Of a stretch of 64,000 bases of DNA, positions 16,794-25,697 are shown piece by piece. This DNA is from Thermoflavifilum aggregans (GTDB taxonomy: Bacteria; Bacteroidota; Bacteroidia; Chitinophagales; Chitinophagaceae), in assembly GCF_002797735.1 (NCBI RefSeq), contig NZ_PGFG01000001.1, forward strand, positions 2,460,001-2,524,000, written 5' to 3'. The stretch's first letter is position 1. Each line of letters opens with the position of its first letter. The notes below the pieces were generated by a model that saw nothing but the letters and a program-made list of their open reading frames with translations, did not search any database and was not told where the DNA came from. The translations under genes and the position numbers were made by a program.

Positions 16794-17813
16794 ATGACGC
16801 ATCGCAGAGATTTCATAAAATGGGTCACTGCCGGCATGTTTGGTATGCCTTTGCTCAGGCCCCGCAAGTATTTAGGCTTCAGCCGGAAAAGCTCGGTAAA
16901 ACCCCTGGTGGTTTCCACCTGGGATTTTGGTATTCAGGCCAATGAAGCGGCTTGGGAAATTCTGAAAAACGGAGGAAGGGCTTTGGATGCCGTAGAGGCC
17001 GGCGTGCGTGTCCCCGAAGCTGATCCCAACATCCAGACGATTGGCCTGGGCGGACTTCCTGATCGCGACGGACACGTGACGCTCGATGCCTGCATCATGG
17101 ACGAGCACGGTAATGCCGGTGCCGTAGCCTGCCTGGAACATATTGTGCATGCGATATCGGTAGCCCGAAAAGTAATGGAAAAAACACCCCACGTGATGCT
17201 GGTGGGCGAAGGTGCTCTGCAATTTGCTCTGTCCCAGGGATTTCAAAAGCAAAATCTGCTGACTCCGGCCTCCGAAAAAGCCTGGAAAGAATGGCTTAAA
17301 ACCTCAGATTATCATCCCGTGATCAATATCGAGAATCAACTGGCACCCCATCCCGCATCCCGGCCAGGTGATCAGTTCAATCATGATACCATTGGCATGC
17401 TAGCCATTGACCAGCAGGGTAACCTCTCCGGTGCTTGCACCACCAGCGGACTGGCATTCAAAATGCACGGGCGGGTAGGCGATTCACCCATCATCGGAGC
17501 CGGATTATTTGTAGATAATGAAATCGGTGCCGCCACGGCTACCGGTGTGGGTGAGGCCAACATGCGCATCTGCGGCACCCATACGGTGGTGGAACTCATG
17601 CGCCAGGGCCATGAGCCCGAGGAAGCCTGTTATCTCGCTCTGGAACGCCTGGTGAAAAAACAACCCGACTATGCCCGCAGTATCCAACTGGCTTTTCTGG
17701 CTGTCAACAAAGACGGCGTTGTCGGTGCATTTGCGCTCCAGAAAGGCTTCCGCTACGCGGTACATACACCCGATACACCTAATAAACTTCTGGAAAGCAA
17801 AAGTTTTTACTGA
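16794..17813 (+). CDS. Glycosylasparaginase / isoaspartyl peptidase family Ntn hydrolase
   Basis: A 339-residue member of the N4-(beta-N-acetylglucosaminyl)-L-asparaginase family, which hydrolyses the Asn-GlcNAc link of glycoproteins, or related beta-aspartyl bonds. The ATG at 16794 is used: it begins MTHRRDFIKWVTAGMFGMPL, a twin-arginine (Tat) type signal, so a folded export is likely. Core marks are GGRALDAVEAGVR, GLGGLPDRDGHVTLDA and the cleavage site at HDTIGMLAID, where T199 becomes the N-terminal nucleophile of the beta subunit; then GDSPIIGAGLFVDN and ATATGVGE. The glycosylasparaginase type (HDTIG) is favoured over plant-type asparaginase (GTVG). It follows ggt by 31 bp. Its stop overlaps the opposing gene's stop by 7 bp. 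Confidence 0.9.
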   Translation: MTHRRDFIKWVTAGMFGMPLLRPRKYLGFSRKSSVKPLVVSTWDFGIQANEAAWEILKNGGRALDAVEAGVRVPEADPNIQTIGLGGLPDRDGHVTLDACIMDEHGNAGAVACLEHIVHAISVARKVMEKTPHVMLVGEGALQFALSQGFQKQNLLTPASEKAWKEWLKTSDYHPVINIENQLAPHPASRPGDQFNHDTIGMLAIDQQGNLSGACTTSGLAFKMHGRVGDSPIIGAGLFVDNEIGAATATGVGEANMRICGTHTVVELMRQGHEPEEACYLALERLVKKQPDYARSIQLAFLAVNKDGVVGAFALQKGFRYAVHTPDTPNKLLESKSFY

Positions 17814-18199
17814 TGACCCGAACTGCTACGGGCTAAGTGAAACAAAGCCCAGGTCTCCAGAATGGAGTAGATGAAATACAAAATGAGGAGTAAAATCAAT
17901 GTGTTACGGGTAAAGCCGGTAGCTCGTGTAAAAGCATATCCCACCATAGCTCCCGCATAAATGACAATCTTTAAAAAGGTGGAGAGATAGACGGTCCTGA
18001 AAAAACGATGATGATTGGGATGGTGAATGGCTTTTTTACCCAGATAATAGGTATATGCCGTAATCAAAGCCAGCAACAGATTGCCTATGGCACCTGCCAG
18101 GTCATCAATGCCCAGGTCTTCCAGCACATGGGAAAATACAATTCCGATTCCATTTACAGCACAAAACAGGGCAATCAGCCGGAAATAGAAATTATCCAT
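17807..18199 (-). CDS. Membrane protein of ATP synthase I-like position
   Basis: A 130-residue membrane protein (ATG at 18199; a GTG lies one codon upstream) with about four spans (FRLIALFCAVNGIGIVF, LLLALITAYTYYLG, FLKIVIYAGAMVGYAF and ILLLILYFIYSILETWALFH). In many Bacteroidota a protein of this size and topology lies between atpZ and the atpB-atpE genes, and may help c-ring assembly or Mg2+ uptake like AtpI; this is inference from position. Here its start overlaps the AtpZ-like gene's end by 8 bp, but no ATP synthase subunit genes follow. Instead it meets the asparaginase gene tail to tail. Confidence 0.7.
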   Translation of the reverse strand: MDNFYFRLIALFCAVNGIGIVFSHVLEDLGIDDLAGAIGNLLLALITAYTYYLGKKAIHHPNHHRFFRTVYLSTFLKIVIYAGAMVGYAFTRATGFTRNTLILLLILYFIYSILETWALFHLARSSSGHQ

Positions 18200-18404
18200 C
18201 ACGCGTTGATTTGATCACTCGCCACAAAGCTACAATCAATGCGCCCAAAGACAAAACAATGGTAAACACCGGAACGGAAAGACGAGCTTTGCGATCGATC
18301 CACAACCCTACTCCAACTCCTAAACCAATGGTTACCAGCAATTCCGTGGTTAGTCCTGCATAACGCAGCCAGGAAGGGTCATTACGCCGTGGCTCTTTCG
18401 GCAT
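18192..18404 (-). CDS. AtpZ/AtpI family small membrane protein
   Basis: A 70-residue protein with two hydrophobic spans forming a hairpin (LRYAGLTTELLVTIGLGVGV and VPVFTIVLSLGALIVALWRV). The motif GLGVGVGLWIDRK before the second span is the AtpZ/AtpI-type signature. The ATG at 18404 fits the family; an in-frame start at 18431 would extend it inside the bactofilin gene. The family is linked to assembly of the ATP synthase c-ring and to Ca2+/Mg2+ transport. The start overlaps the bactofilin stop by 23 bp, so translation is probably coupled. Confidence 0.82.
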   Translation of the reverse strand: MPKEPRRNDPSWLRYAGLTTELLVTIGLGVGVGLWIDRKARLSVPVFTIVLSLGALIVALWRVIKSTRDG

Positions 18405-18822
18405 GGGCAACAGTAATTTCTGGCTCTTCATCCGTCAGGTCTGAAACCTGCGTCCGGGCCGTTGAAGCTTCCATCTTGCACTGACCGTTAAAAACGGCAG
18501 ACGGAGCCATTTCAAGGCGATGGGTGTAAATATCGCCCTCCACAACAGCTGTCTCTTTCAGGCTGAGCAAATCTTCCACCCGGATAGTTCCCTTGACCTT
18601 GCCCATAATGTCGGCCGACTTACAAACAATATCTCCATGAATCTCACCCTCCTTGCCGACCACAACCCGGGCATCCGTGCTGAGGGTACCATCCAGTTTG
18701 CCATCAATGCGAATATCACCGGCCGAAGTAATATGTCCACGAATCAGCGTGCCGGAAGCGATGAGATTCACCTCGCTACAAGGAGCATTTCGATGAGTAG
18801 ATGAATGTGATTTTGCAAACAT
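18382..18822 (-). CDS. Bactofilin (polymer-forming cytoskeletal protein)
   Basis: A 146-residue bactofilin, a beta-helix protein that polymerises without nucleotides into filaments at the membrane and guides cell shape or envelope enzymes. The core (about residues 18-112) shows regular beta-helical turns: LIASGTLIRGHITSAGDIRI, DGKLDGTLSTDARVVVGKEG, IHGDIVCKSADIMGKVKGTI. A disordered N-terminus (MFAKSHSSTHRNAP) and an acidic C-terminal tail flank it. It is the second gene of an operon starting with a membrane-anchored protein (18859-19239) that is a plausible partner, and it overlaps the AtpZ-like gene. This gene order is common in the phylum. Confidence 0.92.
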   Translation of the reverse strand: MFAKSHSSTHRNAPCSEVNLIASGTLIRGHITSAGDIRIDGKLDGTLSTDARVVVGKEGEIHGDIVCKSADIMGKVKGTIRVEDLLSLKETAVVEGDIYTHRLEMAPSAVFNGQCKMEASTARTQVSDLTDEEPEITVAHAERATA

Positions 18823-18858
18823 AGGTCAGGTATTTTAGTGTTAAAATAAGCGCCTGCT

Positions 18859-19239
18859 TTATTCTTCGGCCGATACCGTATCGGATTGCTGGATCTGCGC
18901 ATCACCCTTCAATACCTTACGAATATCATCCCAGTATTTTTCATTAGCTTGCAAAACATTCTGCAAGGAATCCATTTTAATATTTAGCCGGATGTATTCC
19001 TGCCGAAGCTTTACATCTCCATAGCCGGGTATGTAATACTTTAACGGCGTCAAGGCAAAAGCACCATATACCAGCAGAAAAACCACCATGACAAAAGAGC
19101 TGAGCACGATATAAATGCTTTTCCTCGACAATATAAAAGAAGCCGTTTCTTCCAGTGTATCTTCATCCAGAATCACCAACCTGAAACGGTCGTTTAAACG
19201 CTTAAACCTCCTGCGGATCCCTTCCATCACCCTGCTCAT
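18859..19239 (-). CDS. Membrane-anchored coiled-coil protein, bactofilin partner lacking a peptidase domain
   Basis: A 126-residue protein with a basic cytoplasmic part (RRRFKRLNDRFRLVILDEDT), one span (about 41-62, IYIVLSSFVMVVFLLVYGAF), the phrase LTPLKYYIPGYGDVKLRQEY, and a coiled-coil-like tail. The first 85 residues match the N-terminal region of Bacteroidota M23 (LytM) peptidases encoded beside bactofilin, including the typical ILDEDTLEE and YIPGYGD segments. In those proteins an M23 domain follows; here the frame stops after about 60 periplasmic residues. Likely a bactofilin membrane partner without catalytic function. It is first in the operon, 36 bp before bactofilin. Confidence 0.72.
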   Translation of the reverse strand: MSRVMEGIRRRFKRLNDRFRLVILDEDTLEETASFILSRKSIYIVLSSFVMVVFLLVYGAFALTPLKYYIPGYGDVKLRQEYIRLNIKMDSLQNVLQANEKYWDDIRKVLKGDAQIQQSDTVSAEE

Positions 19240-19450
19240 GTTTCCAAATTACAATCGAATTGTGAAAAACAAAAATTTTACATACAAAATTCTTCACTTA
19301 TTACACCAATCCATCATTTGTCTCTGCAAGCTTATTTTTTTCTTCTTTTGTATTTGCAGGCCGGCACCATTTTCTCTTCCTTCAATTGCAATAAATTCAC
19401 TTAAGAAACGATTAAAAAGGGATTTTCTTGCCTATATGCCCCGGATGGTT

Positions 19451-22399
19451 ATGGTGAAATGGAGATTTTTCAGGCTTTCCAGCCTGTGGATATACTTGTT
19501 TCTGATCCCCCTTGGTAGTGCTGCTCAGCTTAATTTAAACCAGGTTCTTGGCGGGGAACAGAACAACGCTGCACAGCAAGATTCGATATATGCCACGATG
19601 GAAGTTCCTGCCAGTAAACTGGCAACAAAAAAGTTTACCCTTACCCGACGCTGGTATCAAAACCTGGTTACGCATTTCAATTTCGTTTACAACGCCCGCC
19701 AAAACCTGCAGAAAGCCCTCCAGATGGCTACAGGTTTGCATCAGGACGATTATACCCGTTTACTGGATTTCTATCCGTATTCCTTTGCTGAACTTGCACA
19801 GGCCTCCAGCCTGCTGGATTCAGTCATTTTTAGGGCTTCCGTGGGTATCCAGGTGCATGATCCGCGAGGAAAATGGATTGATGACCTGTATTTGCTGTTT
19901 GGCAAAGCTTGTTATTACGAACAAAAATTCACCGAGGCAGAAAGAGCTTTTCAGTTCATCAATCTGCGCGATGCACCCGCAGTAAAAGGGGAATACACGC
20001 CGGTGATAGGCTCCCTGGCTGAGGGAAGCACACAAATTAGCATTGCCAGCCCAGAAAAAAAGGGATTCTTTTATCACCATCCCAGCCGCAACGAAGCATT
20101 GCTATGGTTGGTTAAAACTTATCTGGCTGAGCAGCAAACAGCCAAAGCCCGTGCGTTGCTCAATCAGTTGCTGGATGATCCCCGATTCCCGTCCAGGCTT
20201 CAGGGTTCATTGTATGAAACAGCTGCTTTCTTTTACTACCAGCTACAACAATATGATGAAACCATTCCCTACTTGCGCAAAGCCATTGCCCTGCAAACAG
20301 ACAAACGCCTGCAATCACGCTGGGCTTATCTGCTTGGGCAGATCGGGCTGCAGCAAAAAGATACCAATCTGGCCATTGCAGCTTTTCGTCAGGCCACACG
20401 GCTGAGCCATGAGCCTTTGCTGGAATTTTATGCAGCCTACCAAATGGCTCTGCTGCAGCAAACCCCCAGCGGTAATGGCATGCAACCCTATGAGCAACTG
20501 GCTGAAATGGCCCGCAAAAATAAATATGAACGATACCGGGACATCATTTATCATGGCCTGGCACAAATAGCGCTCTCCCATTCCGACACGGCAAAAGGCA
20601 TCGGTTATCTGCTCTCCAGCCTTCATGCCCAGACATCTCCCTCCCAGGCAAGAGGCAACAGCGCCATTATGCTGGCTTCACTGATGATGGAGAAAAAACA
20701 ATTTCTCCTCGCTGCAAATTATCTGGATACGGCATTACAGGTGCTACCCGGTAATGATCCGCGACGAGATTCTCTGCAGGAACAACTCACTGCCATGAAA
20801 GCGCTTGCTACTCAGATGGATGTTGTGTACCGGCAGGATAGCCTGCAACGGCTGGCAGCTCTTCCGCCTGATGTCAGGATGCAAAAGGTACATGCAATAT
20901 GGGAAGATATACTTGCGCAGCAACGACGTGCACAAAGGGCAGCCCAAAGGGAAGCACAACAAAATGCCGGACAACCGGCTATGCCCGCTGTTTTAACCAT
21001 GAATCCCGCATCTGCCCCGGGCAACCAACCCGCTGCTTCGGGTAACTGGTATTTTAACAATCCAGACCTCAAGGCCTCCGGCTATGTGGCTTTTAAACAG
21101 CTCTGGGGAAACCGGCCACTGGTTGACAACTGGCGACGGGCAGCTGCTATCCGGGGATTCGAACCTCCATCCACAGCAAATCCCACAACAACCGTTTCGG
21201 CAACTCCTTCCTCTGTCCGTACCGACAGCGCTCTTTCCATGGGTGAAAGAACCTTGCTGGCAAATATACCCCTCACACCAGAGCAGCTGAAAGCATCGGA
21301 TGACTCTATCAGCCAGGCTTTGCTGCAGGCAGCGCGGATTCTTGATTTTCAGCTGCATCGTCCTGATTTAGCAAAAGATGCGCTGAATACATTATTGCAA
21401 CGCACCCCCCAACCCGCCAATTATCCTGAAATCGCTTATCTGCTCTTCCTCACTTACAGCCAGTTGCACGACACCGGCCAGGCAGCCTACTATCGAGAGG
21501 TGCTATTGAAAAATTATGCCCAAACCGAATATGCCCGTGCGCTGACACCGGTTACACCCACGCATACTTTTCGTCTATCAACCCTGTACGATAGTGCCTA
21601 TACGTGCTATGAACAACAACGCTATTCCGAAACACTTCAATGGATTCAGCAGGGATTGAATCATCATCCTGCAGACTCTCTGCAAACGCAGTTCTCCCTC
21701 CTGCAGGCGATGGCACTTCTGAAGCTGGACAGGGAAGATTCAGCCCGGCACATCCTGCAAACATTGGCCCTGCAATATCCACAACTGCCGGCAGGGGATG
21801 AAGCGAGCCGCATCTTAAATGTACTGCAACACAAACAGGAATTGATTGCCCGTCTGGAAAGTTCTTCCCCGGGAGCAGCAGGTAAGGATAGTATTGCCCG
21901 GGAGGTGACTTCCCAGCCTGCATCGCATATAAATGGGCCCCCGGTGCAACCCCAAATAGCTGATACTGCTGCCAGGCCAGCTGCCCAGCCTCCGCGGCCT
22001 CCTCAGCCTGTAGTAGCTACTCCGTATGCCCTGAATGAAAAAGATCCCCATTTCGTGATCATGCTCATCCAGCCATCCGATGCAGATCTGCTTGAAGCGG
22101 CCACACAGCGGTTTAGCACATACCTTCATGCCCATGCAGCGGACAGCAGCATACAGGTGGGGCCCTATGCACTGACTCCCACGCAAACCATGGTGGTATT
22201 TCGCATTTTTCCGGATGAAAATCATGCCCTGGAATTCCTGGATCGGATCCGGGCAACAGCCCCTGCTCTGCTGAAAGGCCTGGCTACCAGAGACTATGCA
22301 TTTTATATCATCTCCCGCAGCAATTTCATTCTGCTCAATCAGACCAAAGATTTAAACGGATATGTGAACTTCTTTAACGATAACTACATCACGCAATAA
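19451..22399 (+). CDS. TPR protein of T9SS, PorW/SprE-like
   Basis: A large (about 980 residues) exported TPR protein. Starts at 19436, 19445 or 19451 are possible; all give the same signal peptide (RFFRLSSLWIYLFLIPLGSA) and none has a lipobox Cys, unlike PorW lipoproteins. The opening after the signal (TLTRRWYQNLVTHFNFVYNA) matches the start of PorW/SprE (RxWHxLTTxYNxxFNG), which is needed for T9SS function and gliding. Many TPR units follow (KACYYEQKFTEAERAFQFI, LYETAAFFYYQLQQYDETI). The middle (about 510-620) is low-complexity Gln/Ala/Pro. The last 120 residues form a SPOR-like or PorW-type end (HFVIMLIQPSDADLLEAATQ). I infer the T9SS role from the overall layout and from the T9SS genes in the window. 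Confidence 0.75.
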   Translation: MVKWRFFRLSSLWIYLFLIPLGSAAQLNLNQVLGGEQNNAAQQDSIYATMEVPASKLATKKFTLTRRWYQNLVTHFNFVYNARQNLQKALQMATGLHQDDYTRLLDFYPYSFAELAQASSLLDSVIFRASVGIQVHDPRGKWIDDLYLLFGKACYYEQKFTEAERAFQFINLRDAPAVKGEYTPVIGSLAEGSTQISIASPEKKGFFYHHPSRNEALLWLVKTYLAEQQTAKARALLNQLLDDPRFPSRLQGSLYETAAFFYYQLQQYDETIPYLRKAIALQTDKRLQSRWAYLLGQIGLQQKDTNLAIAAFRQATRLSHEPLLEFYAAYQMALLQQTPSGNGMQPYEQLAEMARKNKYERYRDIIYHGLAQIALSHSDTAKGIGYLLSSLHAQTSPSQARGNSAIMLASLMMEKKQFLLAANYLDTALQVLPGNDPRRDSLQEQLTAMKALATQMDVVYRQDSLQRLAALPPDVRMQKVHAIWEDILAQQRRAQRAAQREAQQNAGQPAMPAVLTMNPASAPGNQPAASGNWYFNNPDLKASGYVAFKQLWGNRPLVDNWRRAAAIRGFEPPSTANPTTTVSATPSSVRTDSALSMGERTLLANIPLTPEQLKASDDSISQALLQAARILDFQLHRPDLAKDALNTLLQRTPQPANYPEIAYLLFLTYSQLHDTGQAAYYREVLLKNYAQTEYARALTPVTPTHTFRLSTLYDSAYTCYEQQRYSETLQWIQQGLNHHPADSLQTQFSLLQAMALLKLDREDSARHILQTLALQYPQLPAGDEASRILNVLQHKQELIARLESSSPGAAGKDSIAREVTSQPASHINGPPVQPQIADTAARPAAQPPRPPQPVVATPYALNEKDPHFVIMLIQPSDADLLEAATQRFSTYLHAHAADSSIQVGPYALTPTQTMVVFRIFPDENHALEFLDRIRATAPALLKGLATRDYAFYIISRSNFILLNQTKDLNGYVNFFNDNYITQ

Positions 22400-22408
22400 A
22401 TGAAGGGT

Positions 22409-22900
22409 TCAAGATTTCATATTCACAAACTGCAGGGCAAAATCAAAGGGCGCTTTTTTACAATGCTGAATAACGGTTTGCAGGTCATCAATCTTTTTAC
22501 CGCTTACCCGAACCATATCATCCATAATCGAAGCCTGTACCTTTAATCCCAGTTCTTTGATATATTTCACCAGCTTCTTGGCCTCTTCCTGCGATAATCC
22601 GTTGCGGATGGGGATTTCCTTCCTGACAAGTTTGCCCGAAGGCTCAGGAGGTTTGCTCAGGTCATAAATTTTGATATCCAACCCCTGCCGCATGCTACGG
22701 CTCAGCAATACATCCACGATCTGATTGAGCTTCATTTCCGATTCCGTAGCGATTACCAGCATGTAATCTTTTTTCCGCAAGTCAAATTCCACCGGCACAT
22801 CCTTGAAATCAAACCGATTGGCTATTTCCTTGCGGGTAATATTCACCGCATTATCCACCAGCTGCATATCCGCCCTGCTGACAATATCAAATGAAGGCAT
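22409..22900 (-). CDS. yajQ: YajQ family nucleotide-binding protein
   Basis: A 163-residue YajQ protein, a family of small two-RRM-like-domain proteins; members bind c-di-GMP in some bacteria and GTP or tRNA in others. Signatures are the start MPSFDIVSRADMQLVDNAVN, RFDFKDVPVEFDL, the double SGKLVRKEIPIRNGLSQEEAK (middle part) and the end VRVSGKKIDDLQTVIQ with FALQFVN. It is 9 bp from the end of the convergent PorW-like gene. The cytoplasmic partner here is unknown. Confidence 0.95.
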   Translation of the reverse strand: MPSFDIVSRADMQLVDNAVNITRKEIANRFDFKDVPVEFDLRKKDYMLVIATESEMKLNQIVDVLLSRSMRQGLDIKIYDLSKPPEPSGKLVRKEIPIRNGLSQEEAKKLVKYIKELGLKVQASIMDDMVRVSGKKIDDLQTVIQHCKKAPFDFALQFVNMKS

Positions 22901-23075
22901 AGCAAAGAATTTTATGGCATAAAGTTAAAAGAAATGGTTTCACCTTGCAGATGCAGATTTTTCAAAATATCTATTCCTAATTGGAAATTTTCAAATTTTA
23001 CAGCATTTTAATTTAAATCTGTTTATGTAAAATTTAAATGATTAAAATATTTTTCAACAACCAGGTTCAGTTCCG

Positions 23076-23083
23076 TAATTTTG
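23076..23083 (+). promoter_or_regulatory. Promoter -7 box of ppc
   Basis: TAATTTTG, perfect TAnnTTTG, 34 bp before the ppc ATG. No clear TTG at the usual spacing. The region upstream (22901-23075) is AT-rich with no gene. Confidence 0.5.
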
Positions 23084-23117
23084 CTTTCGGTGAATGACAT
23101 CAAAAACTTCATAACTG

Positions 23118-25697
23118 ATGGATGGACAACAGGCATCCCTGCAAGCTTTCCGGAATCTGGTAGCCATGCGCTTTCAGCTGTACAACAGCTTATTTTCTGC
23201 CCTTCCTTTTCATCGGGTGGAAAAAACCGGCGTTTTGCTTTCCATGTTCATCATGTTTTGCGAAGAAGCTTACCAGCGCGGCTTAAGTCCATCCGAAATC
23301 ATCGAACAATTCCTTTGCAAATACACGGATTACCAGACTGAAAAAGATCAGGTTGATCTGCTGTTTCGCTTTATTCAATATGCTGAGCGACAGGTGGTTT
23401 TGTTTGATGCCCTGGAAGATGCTGCCTTTGGGGCTGTGAATGATCTGAATGGCAAGGGCACGTTAAAGCATTTGCTAAATGAAGTATATCAGCAAAATGC
23501 CTGGCCGCAGCTCAGGGAAAAGCTCAGGCACTTTGCAGTTCGCATTGTGCTTACCGCTCATCCTACGCAGTTTTATCCGAGTGAAGTACTTGGCATCATC
23601 CATGATCTTTCCCAAGCTATCATGCAGGACAATACGGCGTTGGTAAATACCTATCTGCAACAATTGGGTAAAACGCCTTTTTTCAAAAAACAAAAACCTA
23701 CGCCCTATGACGAAGCCGTAAATCTGATCTGGTATCTGGAACATGTATTTTATCCGGCCGTAGGGAAAATTCTCACCACACTCAAAACCCATCTGGACGG
23801 GTACGATGATCTGTTTACCTGTGCTCCCATCCGGTTGGGCTTCTGGCCGGGAGGAGATCGCGACGGGAATCCCTTTGTAACACCTGAAATTACCCTGAAA
23901 GTAGCCCAGGCACTGCGGAATGCAATCTTGGTGTCTTATTACCGCGACGTGCGCAAATTGCGCAGAAGACTTACGTTTAAAGGCATCTCGGGGCTCATCA
24001 CCCAACTGGAAGAATTGCTGTACCGGCATGTGTTCGATCATCCGGAAAATGAGCTTCTGACGATAGAAGACATTCGCGAACCTCTTACCCGGATTCGTGA
24101 GGCACTGATCCGGGATCACAACGGGTTGTTTGCCGGCATGGTAGAAGAGCTGTTGAGTAAAGTGGCAGCCTTTGGATTGTTCTTTGCTTCACTGGATATC
24201 CGGCAGGATAGTTCCATTCATCGCCGGGTTATCGATCAAATTGCTGCCCGGGGACAGGTGCTGCCAACGAATTACACCCAGCTTCCGCAGGAAGAAAAAC
24301 TGGCTTGCCTTTCCCAGATTCAACAAACGGTAAATCCCGACGAATTTTCCGATCCGCTGTTGCAAGACACCATTCGGGTAATGGCTGCCATCAAAGATAT
24401 CCAGCGTACCAATGGTGAAGAAGGCTGCCACCGCTATATTATCAGCCACGCTACTTCTGTGATTGACATCATGGAGGTTTACGCTCTTTTTTTGATGAGT
24501 GGCTGGAAACCCGAAGAACTCCGGGTGGATATTGTGCCCTTGTTTGAAACCATTGAGGATTTGCATCATGCCAGTGAAGTGATGCAAACGCTGTATGCCT
24601 ATCCGCCTTATCGGGAACATCTTGCCCGCCGCGGGAACAAACAAACCATCATGCTGGGCTTTTCTGATGGCACAAAAGATGGGGGTTATCTGATGGCCAA
24701 CTGGAGCATCTACAAAGCCAAAGAATCGCTGACAGCCATTTCCCGTTCATTTGGCGTACATGCGCTTTTCTTCGATGGGCGCGGTGGACCTCCCGCACGG
24801 GGTGGAGGTAAAACACACCAGTTTTATGCTTCCATGGGGCAAAATATTGCCAACGAAGAAATCCAGCTCACCGTGCAGGGACAAACCATCAGCTCAAACT
24901 TTGGGACCACCACTTCCGCCCAGTACAACCTGGAACAGCTCATGCATGCAGGTATTTCAAACGGCCTGTTTGCATCCAGGCGCATGACCTTTACACCTGA
25001 TGAAGAACAACTGCTCATCCAGCTGGCTGAAGAAAGTTTCCGGGCTTTTCAGGCCCTGAAAAATCATCCTGATTTTCTGGATTATCTGAATTATGCCAGC
25101 CCGCTCAGGTATTATGCCGAAACCAATATTGCCAGCCGACCTTCCAGCCGCAACCGTTCAGCCAGGCTGAATCTGAATGATCTGCGTGCCGTTCCCTACG
25201 TAGGATCCTGGAGTCAGATCAAACAAAACGTGCCCGGCTATTATGGCGTGGGCACCGCGCTGGAAGCCCTCTATAACAACGGCAAATGGAAAGCCTTACA
25301 GGACTTGTATCAGCAATCTCTCTTCTTCCGCACCCTGCTGGATAACTGTGAAATGTCCATGAAAAAAAGCTTCTTCCCGCTCACCGCCTATCTGGCCAAA
25401 CACCCCAGATTTGGCACTATCTGGAAGATGATTTATGAGGAGTATGAAAAGACCAGGAAATACCTGCTTATGCTTTCCGGTGCCAGCGATCTCATGGAAA
25501 ATTATCCGGTGGAAAGGCTTTCCATCCAGATGCGAGAAAGAATCATGCTGCCCCTGCTTACCATTCAGCAACATGCATTGGCAAAAATCCGGGAAAACAA
25601 AGAAAACCAGCCAACCGGCCTGCCACTGGAAACTTATGAAAAACTGGCTATCCGTTGTTCTTTCGGTATCATCAATGCCAGCAGAAATTCTGCCTGA
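23118..25697 (+). CDS. ppc: Phosphoenolpyruvate carboxylase
   Basis: Fixes bicarbonate onto phosphoenolpyruvate to give oxaloacetate, refilling the TCA cycle; cytoplasmic homotetramer. The 859 residues match the bacterial enzyme. Motifs: VLTAHPTQ with catalytic H148, WPGGDRDGNPFVT, GFSDGTKDGGYL, FFDGRGGPPARGGG (mobile glycine loop) and QTISSNFG. The C-terminus is CSFGIINASRNSA rather than the widespread ...QNTG, in which the last glycine is important in studied enzymes; similar ends may be common in this phylum. It has its own promoter and meets the DUF1345 gene stop to stop with no spacing. Confidence 0.96.
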   Translation: MDGQQASLQAFRNLVAMRFQLYNSLFSALPFHRVEKTGVLLSMFIMFCEEAYQRGLSPSEIIEQFLCKYTDYQTEKDQVDLLFRFIQYAERQVVLFDALEDAAFGAVNDLNGKGTLKHLLNEVYQQNAWPQLREKLRHFAVRIVLTAHPTQFYPSEVLGIIHDLSQAIMQDNTALVNTYLQQLGKTPFFKKQKPTPYDEAVNLIWYLEHVFYPAVGKILTTLKTHLDGYDDLFTCAPIRLGFWPGGDRDGNPFVTPEITLKVAQALRNAILVSYYRDVRKLRRRLTFKGISGLITQLEELLYRHVFDHPENELLTIEDIREPLTRIREALIRDHNGLFAGMVEELLSKVAAFGLFFASLDIRQDSSIHRRVIDQIAARGQVLPTNYTQLPQEEKLACLSQIQQTVNPDEFSDPLLQDTIRVMAAIKDIQRTNGEEGCHRYIISHATSVIDIMEVYALFLMSGWKPEELRVDIVPLFETIEDLHHASEVMQTLYAYPPYREHLARRGNKQTIMLGFSDGTKDGGYLMANWSIYKAKESLTAISRSFGVHALFFDGRGGPPARGGGKTHQFYASMGQNIANEEIQLTVQGQTISSNFGTTTSAQYNLEQLMHAGISNGLFASRRMTFTPDEEQLLIQLAEESFRAFQALKNHPDFLDYLNYASPLRYYAETNIASRPSSRNRSARLNLNDLRAVPYVGSWSQIKQNVPGYYGVGTALEALYNNGKWKALQDLYQQSLFFRTLLDNCEMSMKKSFFPLTAYLAKHPRFGTIWKMIYEEYEKTRKYLLMLSGASDLMENYPVERLSIQMRERIMLPLLTIQQHALAKIRENKENQPTGLPLETYEKLAIRCSFGIINASRNSA

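Noticed and set aside
16794-17813. L-asparaginase (plant type) as identity of the Ntn hydrolase
   Set aside because: The nucleophile context is HDTIG, typical of glycosylasparaginase, and the Tat-like signal fits an exported enzyme; asparaginase-type GTVG is absent.
19115-19435. Longer in-frame N-terminal extension of the PorW-like protein
   Set aside because: It overlaps the divergent bactofilin-partner gene, is AT-rich and lacks family similarity; the signal peptide begins at 19436-19451.
21150-21175. A GGATTCGAACC stretch resembling the reverse of a tRNA T-arm
   Set aside because: It lies inside the PorW-like coding frame (RGFEPPS), and no acceptor, D-arm or anticodon arm pairs around it.
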